From the NCBI GenBank assembly GCA_900107365.1, contig FNPS01000003.1:186001-250000 (forward strand): a stretch of 64,000 nt of DNA, written 5' to 3'. The DNA comes from Flavobacterium aquidurense (GTDB lineage Bacteria; Bacteroidota; Bacteroidia; Flavobacteriales; Flavobacteriaceae). Within the stretch, counting starts at the first letter, position 1. Each line of letters opens with the position of its first letter. The position numbers and the translations under genes were made by a program. Below the pieces are notes generated by a model, which was not told the DNA's origin, did not search any database, and saw only the letters and a program-made list of their open reading frames with translations. This document shows positions 58,719 to 64,000 of the stretch, piece after piece.

Positions 58719-59140
58719 TTCCTAAAGTAATTCAGGGTGGAAACTTCTCTGATAATCGGGGTACGATTTCTTATGTAAATGATTTTAGCTTCGAAGAAAT
58801 TGAAAGATTTTATATCATTAGCAATTCTGATGAAAATCCGATTCGAGCCTGGCAGGGCCATAAGTTAGATGCTAAAAATTTTTACTGTCTTGCAGGATCT
58901 TTTAAAATTCATTTTATAAAAATTGATAATTGGGAAAATCCTTCTAAGGACCTGGTCTGTGAAAGCGTTTTTATGTCAGAAACTGATAGTAAAATAGTTC
59001 ATATTCCAGCGGGATATGCAAATGCTGTTGAATCTTTAGAAAGTAATTCAAAATTAATATCATTTTCAACTTTACCCTTATCAAAAGTAAAAGAAGATGA
59101 TGTTCGTTACCCATCAGACTATTGGAAAATAAATGGATAA
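58715..59140 (+). CDS. WxcM/FdtA-like cupin protein
   Basis: Small cupin-fold protein (141 aa) with NFSDNRGTISYVNDF, RAWQGHKLDAKNFYCLAGSF and HIPAGYANAVESL, features of the WxcM/RmlC-like sugar-isomerase group. It overlaps genes on both sides (4 and 8 bases) and precedes an aminotransferase, so it may isomerise a keto-sugar before amination. Exact reaction not known. Confidence 0.75.
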   Translation: MIPKVIQGGNFSDNRGTISYVNDFSFEEIERFYIISNSDENPIRAWQGHKLDAKNFYCLAGSFKIHFIKIDNWENPSKDLVCESVFMSETDSKIVHIPAGYANAVESLESNSKLISFSTLPLSKVKEDDVRYPSDYWKING

Positions 59141-60272
59141 CAAACGAATTTATTTGTCCTTATCTCAACAAAGTGGTTTTGAGCTAGAATACGTTGAGAA
59201 GGCATTAGAAACGAATTGGATCACATCGGGAGGTCCTAATGTAAATGCTTTCGAAAGTATACTAGAGAATTTTTTGGCAGATGAACCATTTGTAACGGCC
59301 TTAAATTCTGGAACGTCAGCAATTCATTTGGCATTAATTTTATTAGGTGTAAAATATGGAGACGAGGTTATTTGCCAAAGTATGACTTTTTCAGCATCGG
59401 CAAATCCAATTTTGTACCAGGGAGCAATTCCTGTTTTTGTAGATAGCGAGCCGGATACCTGGAATATATGCCCAGATCAACTCGAAATTGCAATTAAGGA
59501 GAGAATTAAAAAAGGAAAAAAACCTAAAGCAATTATTACGGTACATTTATATGGCAATCCGTATAAGATTGATGAAATTCATGCAGTAGCAGATCGTTAT
59601 GAAATTCCAATTATTGAAGATGCTGCTGAGGCTTTAGGAAGTAGTTATAAAAAAAAAAAATGTGGGACTTTTGGAGATTTGGGAATTCTTTCTTTTAATG
59701 GAAATAAAATTATTACAACCTCCAGTGGAGGAGCATTAATCTCAAAGTCAGACAAGTTAAAACAGAAAGCTATATTTTACGCGACTCAGTCCAAGGATGA
59801 AGCGGCGCATTATCAACATAGTGAAATTGGTTATAATTACAGAATGAGTAATATTTGTGCGGGAATTGGTCTCGGACAAATTAAAACTCTGGAAGATGCT
59901 ATAACGAAAAGAAGAAATAATCATCTTTTCTACAAAGATGTTTTTGAAAAAATTAAAGATGTTGCGCTTTTTGAAGTTTTAAATGAAAATTATTTTTCTA
60001 CTTACTGGCTTAACACTATTTTGATTGAGCCTGATAGTGAAAAAAATAGAAACCAGAAAAGTTTGAGATTAGCTTTTGAAGGTGCAAATATAGAAAGCCG
60101 CCCATTATGGAAGCCGATGCATTTACAACCCGTTTTCAAAAAATATCCGTATTACGGAAAAAAAGTCGCTGAAAGTTTATTTGAAAGAGGATTATGCCTG
60201 CCATCCGGATCTAATCTCACCAGTGAAGACAAAAAAAGAATCAAAGAAGTGATTGTTAATTTCTTTAAATAA
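59133..60272 (+). CDS. DegT/DnrJ-family sugar aminotransferase, PglE-like
   Basis: PLP-dependent aminotransferase (379 aa) acting on a keto-sugar nucleotide. It has NSGTSAIHLALI, IEDAAEALGSSYK and the PLP lysine Lys192 in SFNGNKIITTSSGG. The GNK context is that of PglE-type enzymes that make UDP-2-acetamido-4-amino-2,4,6-trideoxyhexose. With the WbpM-like dehydratase this predicts a Qui2NAc4N-type sugar; no dedicated N-acyltransferase is seen. Confidence 0.87.
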   Translation: MDNKRIYLSLSQQSGFELEYVEKALETNWITSGGPNVNAFESILENFLADEPFVTALNSGTSAIHLALILLGVKYGDEVICQSMTFSASANPILYQGAIPVFVDSEPDTWNICPDQLEIAIKERIKKGKKPKAIITVHLYGNPYKIDEIHAVADRYEIPIIEDAAEALGSSYKKKKCGTFGDLGILSFNGNKIITTSSGGALISKSDKLKQKAIFYATQSKDEAAHYQHSEIGYNYRMSNICAGIGLGQIKTLEDAITKRRNNHLFYKDVFEKIKDVALFEVLNENYFSTYWLNTILIEPDSEKNRNQKSLRLAFEGANIESRPLWKPMHLQPVFKKYPYYGKKVAESLFERGLCLPSGSNLTSEDKKRIKEVIVNFFK

Positions 60273-60295
60273 TTAAATAAGAATTATATTGGAAT

Positions 60296-60844
60296 ATGAA
60301 AATTGAAGAAACATTTATAAAAGACTTAGTAGTTGTTGAACCAACAGTTTTTGGAGACGAAAGAGGTTATTTTTTTGAAGCCTATAGTAAAACAAAATTT
60401 AAAGATTTAGGAATTGAGATCGAATTTGTTCAGGATAACCAATCTTTTTCAAAGAAAGGAACTTTAAGAGGTTTGCATTATCAGAATCCACCTTTTGCAC
60501 AAACTAAATTAGTTCGTGTTTTAGAAGGTGAAATTATAGATGTAGCAGTCGATTTAAGAAAAGATTCTCCTACTTACGGAAAATCATTTAGTGTTTTGTT
60601 GTCAGCAGAAAATAAAAAACAGCTTTTAGTACCGCAAGGTTTTGCACATGGTTTCTCTGTTATAAGTGAAACAGCATCTGTAATGTATAAATGTGACCAG
60701 TTTTATAATAAAGCTTCTGAAGGAGGAATTAAATTTGATGATCCATCATTAAATATTGACTGGGGTATGAATTTAGATGAAGCGATCGTTTCAGAAAAAG
60801 ATCAAATCCTGCCTTTTATAGATAATTGTAATAGTTTATTTTAA
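60296..60844 (+). CDS. rfbC: dTDP-4-dehydrorhamnose 3,5-epimerase
   Basis: Cupin epimerase (182 aa) of the dTDP-L-rhamnose pathway. It has FGDERGYFFEAYS, the QDNQSFSKKGTLRGLHYQ signature with the catalytic His in GLHYQ, and VPQGFAHGFSV. It overlaps rfbD by one base. Confidence 0.96.
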   Translation: MKIEETFIKDLVVVEPTVFGDERGYFFEAYSKTKFKDLGIEIEFVQDNQSFSKKGTLRGLHYQNPPFAQTKLVRVLEGEIIDVAVDLRKDSPTYGKSFSVLLSAENKKQLLVPQGFAHGFSVISETASVMYKCDQFYNKASEGGIKFDDPSLNIDWGMNLDEAIVSEKDQILPFIDNCNSLF

Positions 60845-61689
60845 TGAAAAAAATTCTTGTTACGGGTGCAAATGGTCAGTTAGGTTCAGAGTTGTCTGTC
60901 CTGGCCGCAAATTATCCAAAATACGAATGGATTTTTGCAGATAGAACTAAAGTTACATTAGATAATTTAGATTTACTTCAATTTCAGTTAAATGAAATTA
61001 ATCCAGATATAATTTTTAATTGCGGGGCCTACACAGCAGTTGATAAAGCTGAAACAGAAAAAGAACTGGCTTTTACCATTAACTATTCTGCTATAGAGGT
61101 AATTGCAAAATATGCCAAGAAGAATACTGTGAAATTAATCCATATTTCGACAGATTATGTTTTTGACGGATCTTCCTCTGTAGCTTTAAATGAAGAGGCA
61201 GAAACAAATCCGATAAATATATATGGTGAAAGCAAAAGAGCTGGAGAAATAGCCTGTTTAAAAGAAAATCCGGATTCAATTATCATTAGGACTTCGTGGG
61301 TGTATAGCAAATTTGGAAATAATTTTGTTAAAACCATGCAACGATTAATGCAGGAAAGAGATGAAATTAATGTGGTAAATGATCAGATAGGTTCACCCAC
61401 TTATGCAGCAGATTTGGCACAGGCAATGATCACTGTTTTACAATCTCCGAACTGGATTTCCGGAATTTATAATTATTCGAACGAAGGCGAAATAAGCTGG
61501 TATGAATTTGCATTGGCTATAAAAGAATTTGGAGGATACAATTGTAAAGTTGGCGGAATCGCATCAGCATCTTATCCAACTCCCGCAAAGCGTCCGGAAT
61601 TTTCATTATTAGATAAGAAAAAAATTAGGGAGATTTATAATTTAGAAATTCCAAATTATAAAGAAAGTTTAAAAAAAATATTTATATAA
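60844..61689 (+). CDS. rfbD: dTDP-4-dehydrorhamnose reductase
   Basis: Final dTDP-L-rhamnose enzyme (281 aa, SDR). It has ILVTGANGQLGSEL at the N terminus, FNCGAYTAVDKAE, STDYVFDG and Tyr/Lys in NIYGESKRAGE. Overlap with rfbC by one base shows a common transcript. A 70-bp gap with 7-base tandem repeats separates it from rfbA. Confidence 0.96.
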   Translation: MKKILVTGANGQLGSELSVLAANYPKYEWIFADRTKVTLDNLDLLQFQLNEINPDIIFNCGAYTAVDKAETEKELAFTINYSAIEVIAKYAKKNTVKLIHISTDYVFDGSSSVALNEEAETNPINIYGESKRAGEIACLKENPDSIIIRTSWVYSKFGNNFVKTMQRLMQERDEINVVNDQIGSPTYAADLAQAMITVLQSPNWISGIYNYSNEGEISWYEFALAIKEFGGYNCKVGGIASASYPTPAKRPEFSLLDKKKIREIYNLEIPNYKESLKKIFI

Positions 61690-61725
61690 ATAATAGAGAT
61701 ATGATGGTTTCAGGTTTTCAGTAGG

Positions 61726-61752
61726 AAAATCTAAAATCTAAAATCTAAAATC
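61726..61752. repeat. Seven-base tandem repeat before rfbA
   Basis: AAAATCT is repeated 3 full times followed by AAAATC, ending 7 bases before the rfbA ATG. It is preceded by TTTCAGGTTTTCAG, similar in wording to the inverted repeat at 20088. Copy-number change would alter the untranslated spacer, not the protein. Confidence 0.85.
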
Positions 61753-61759
61753 AAAAATT

Positions 61760-62644
61760 ATGAAAGGAATTATTTTAGCCGGAGGTTCTGGTACACGTTT
61801 ACATCCTTTAACGCTTGCCATGAGTAAGCAAATGATGCCGGTGTATGACAAGCCTATGATTTATTATCCATTGTCAACATTAATGATGTCAGGAATAAGT
61901 GAAATATTGATTATTTCTACACCACATGATTTGCCGAATTTTAAAAAATTATTAGGTGACGGATCTACCCTTGGATGTAAATTCAGTTATGCAGAACAGG
62001 CTATTCCAAATGGTTTAGCACAGGCTTTTGTAATTGGAGAAGAGTTTATTGGTGATGATGATGTTGCATTAATATTAGGAGATAATATTTTCTTTGGTTC
62101 TAACATGCAGGAACTTTTAAAATCAAATACAAAACCACAAGGTGGAGTTGTTTTTGCTTATCATGTTTCGGATCCTGAACGTTATGGTGTTGTCGAATTT
62201 GATGAAAATTTTAAAGCTATTTCTATCGAAGAAAAACCAGAAGAGCCAAAATCTAGTTTTGCAGTCCCTGGTCTATATTTTTATGATAATTCAGTGGTTG
62301 AAATTGCTAAGAATATTAAGGCAAGTGCTCGTGGTGAATATGAAATTACAGATGTCAACAAAGTATATTTAGAAAAAGGGTTGTTAAAAGTTGGTATTTT
62401 AAGCAGGGGAACTGCCTGGCTGGATACAGGAACCTTTAATAGTTTGATGCAAGCGGGACAATTTGTCCAGGTACTAGAAGAAAGACAAGGATTGAAAGTA
62501 GGATGTATCGAAGAAATTGCCTGGAGACAGGGATTTATTTCAGATGATCAATTAGAAAAACTAGCATTACCTTTAGTTAAATCTGGATACGGTTCCTATC
62601 TAATTGAATTCTTAAAACAAAAAAGAAAAGGTGTTAAAGTCTAA
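61760..62644 (+). CDS. rfbA: Glucose-1-phosphate thymidylyltransferase
   Basis: Makes dTDP-glucose, the first dTDP-rhamnose step (294 aa). The signature [16 protein letters not shown] is at the N terminus, followed by [25 protein letters not shown] and WLDTGTF. The 7-base repeat lies in its upstream gap. Normally rfbB would be adjacent; here it is at 32272. Confidence 0.97.
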   Translation: MKGIILAGGSGTRLHPLTLAMSKQMMPVYDKPMIYYPLSTLMMSGISEILIISTPHDLPNFKKLLGDGSTLGCKFSYAEQAIPNGLAQAFVIGEEFIGDDDVALILGDNIFFGSNMQELLKSNTKPQGGVVFAYHVSDPERYGVVEFDENFKAISIEEKPEEPKSSFAVPGLYFYDNSVVEIAKNIKASARGEYEITDVNKVYLEKGLLKVGILSRGTAWLDTGTFNSLMQAGQFVQVLEERQGLKVGCIEEIAWRQGFISDDQLEKLALPLVKSGYGSYLIEFLKQKRKGVKV

Positions 62645-62728
62645 ATTACTAATAGAAATAATTTTTTAATACCTTTAATTTGTATTTTTGTAAGACATAC
62701 AAATTTTGCAGAATCAAAATCATAAAAA

Positions 62729-64000
62729 TTGAATACAGATAAACAGACCAAAGTAGCCGATTTGTTGCATAATTCTTTTTCTCCAAGGAATCTAAGGGCG
62801 CATATTAATAACCTTAGTTATTTGCCTAGGTGGATAATTATTGGAATAGATGTAATGGTTTTGGCGTTTTCTTTTACATTTACCTACATGCTGTTTGAAG
62901 GTACTGCATTAGGATATATAATTACCTCACATGATTTCTATTTTGTTGGTAGTTTATTAATCATAAATGTATTTTTCTTTTGGTTATTTCGAACTTATTC
63001 TGGAATTATCAGGCACTCTTCTTATATAGATGCTATCAAGCTACTATTTTCACAAATGTCTGTTTTGGTGTTTTTCTTGTTTTTCAATCTTGTTTTTGAA
63101 TTGTATACAGGACATAAAGCTTTTTTAAATACTGCCCTTTTTATCAATTTGGTTCTGTCATTTTGCGGCTTGTTTTTGTATCGCGTAATTGTGAAACAAA
63201 CTTTCGAATTATACTTTTCAGAAAAGGCTAGCACGAAGTTAATCAGAACAGTAATCTACGGAACAGATGCTAATGCTATTTCGGTAGCTAATGCTTTAAA
63301 ATTTGAAACACCTTCCCGATTTAAAATTGTTGGTTTTGTAGATAAAAATAATCAAAATGCATCGAAGCGAATGCTGGATTTGCCTATTTTGATTCTGAGA
63401 AAAAAGTTACCTGCCCTAATGAGATCAGTAGCAGCTGAAGGTGTAATTATAGCCGACAAAAGTTTATCTAAAGAAGAGCAATTAATTATTGTTGATCAAT
63501 GCTTAGAGTTTAATTATAGAGTATATACAGTTCCATTGATTTCGGATTGGGAGAATCAAAAAGAAATTTCTCAAAAAGTAAAAAATATTCAGATTGAAGA
63601 TTTATTAGAAAGAAAACCAATTGTGTTGGATAGTAAGTCTATCTCTAAACAATTAAAAGATAAAACAATTTTGATCACCGGAGCTGCCGGATCTATCGGA
63701 AGTGAAATAGTAAGACAGGTTCTTGGATTTAATCCTAAAACAGTGATTATTTTAGATCATGCAGAAACGCCTCTTCATAATTTATGTCTAGAGACATTAG
63801 CCATAAATTCAGAAACAAAAATCGTGGCGGTAATTGCTGATGTAAGAAGTAAGAAAGCATTAGAAAAGGTATTTAAAAACCATAATCCACATGTTGTTTT
63901 TCATGCTGCAGCTTACAAACATGTTCCATTGATGGAGGAAAACCCTGCCCAGGCGATATTAACAAATATAAAAGGAACTAAAAACTTAGCCGATTTGGCC
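62729..64000 (+). CDS. WbpM/CapD-like UDP-GlcNAc 4,6-dehydratase (3' end outside window)
   Basis: Membrane-bound nucleotide-sugar dehydratase; 424 residues are visible of an expected roughly 640. An in-frame TAA at 62723-62725 leaves TTG at 62729 as the likely start, since the first ATG (codon 44) falls inside the first membrane segment. N-terminal membrane segments lie at about residues 37-57, 71-90, 106-125 and 132-150. The SDR domain has ITGAAGSIGSEIV (Gly318 onward) and HAAAYKHVPLMEENP near 392. It likely supplies UDP-4-keto-6-deoxy-GlcNAc to the WbpV-like reductase and the aminotransferase. Confidence 0.9.
   Translation, partial: MNTDKQTKVADLLHNSFSPRNLRAHINNLSYLPRWIIIGIDVMVLAFSFTFTYMLFEGTALGYIITSHDFYFVGSLLIINVFFFWLFRTYSGIIRHSSYIDAIKLLFSQMSVLVFFLFFNLVFELYTGHKAFLNTALFINLVLSFCGLFLYRVIVKQTFELYFSEKASTKLIRTVIYGTDANAISVANALKFETPSRFKIVGFVDKNNQNASKRMLDLPILILRKKLPALMRSVAAEGVIIADKSLSKEEQLIIVDQCLEFNYRVYTVPLISDWENQKEISQKVKNIQIEDLLERKPIVLDSKSISKQLKDKTILITGAAGSIGSEIVRQVLGFNPKTVIILDHAETPLHNLCLETLAINSETKIVAVIADVRSKKALEKVFKNHNPHVVFHAAAYKHVPLMEENPAQAILTNIKGTKNLADLA

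Noticed and set aside
61726-61752. CRISPR array
   Set aside because: The repeat unit is 7 bases with no spacers and no cas genes; it is a simple tandem repeat.
62679-62703. Hairpin after rfbA (TTTGTAT pairing with ATACAAA)
   Set aside because: Seven A/T-rich pairs with an 11-base loop and only four T after it; likely not a real terminator.

Overview
The window is AT-rich chromosomal DNA from a member of the Bacteroidota, most likely a Flavobacterium. Four things point there. Most promoters that can be seen are of the Bacteroidota type (TTG, about 20 bp, TAnnTTTG). Shine-Dalgarno sequences are nearly absent. The ribosomal-protein order and the UpxY-type antiterminator fit. So do the MarC-, DDAH- and CtlX-type neighbours. 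Almost everything is on the + strand; only the MarC-family gene is on the - strand.

Region 1 (1-14929) is the end of the str operon (fusA 3' end, rpsJ), a terminator with about 350 bp of spacer and a new promoter, then the S10-spc-alpha cluster from rplC to rplQ, including secY, infA, rpmJ and rpoA. It ends at a strong terminator. Structured elements sit before rpsH, before rpsD and between rpoA and rplQ.

Region 2 (14930-23400) holds single-gene housekeeping units: carA, eno, gltA, a DDAH-like hydrolase paired with ctlX, a MarC-family membrane protein, a CoA-binding protein and recR. Most are separated by clear intrinsic terminators. Intergenic DNA here carries a 16-bp inverted repeat, a probable remnant of a lost gene with its terminator, and a probable dispersed repeat.

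Region 3 (23434-64000) is one very large surface-polysaccharide (O-antigen/capsule) locus. It opens with a Wza-like lipoprotein, a Wzc-like tyrosine autokinase, a UDP-GlcNAc 4-epimerase, a UDP-glucose dehydrogenase and a UpxY/NusG-like antiterminator. A strong promoter with a folded leader then precedes about 33 kb of tightly packed, often overlapping genes. These include a UDP-HexNAc dehydrogenase, manC, rfbB, a second export pair (multi-SLBB protein and Wzz-like protein), a CDP-3,6-dideoxyhexose set (reductase, rfbF, rfbG, rfbH), Wzx, Wzy and six glycosyltransferases. The locus continues with a QuiNAc/Qui2NAc4N-type set (WbpV-like reductase, WbpL-like initiating transferase, cupin, DegT aminotransferase), rfbC, rfbD, rfbA and a WbpM/CapD-like dehydratase cut by the window end.

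The most interesting part is a five-gene cassette at 39830-45667, placed between rfbG and rfbH: SDR, thiamine-diphosphate (ThDP) lyase, acylating acetaldehyde dehydrogenase, 4-hydroxy-2-oxovalerate aldolase, SDR. Together with the CDP-3,6-dideoxy-4-ketohexose genes it suggests a route to a C4-branched ten-carbon sugar. Acetyl-CoA would give acetaldehyde; pyruvate would be added to give 4-hydroxy-2-oxopentanoate; ThDP-dependent decarboxylation would transfer a 3-hydroxybutanoyl unit to C4 of the sugar; ketoreduction would finish it. The predicted carbon skeleton equals that of erwiniose. This is inference from gene content and visible motifs, not a demonstrated pathway.
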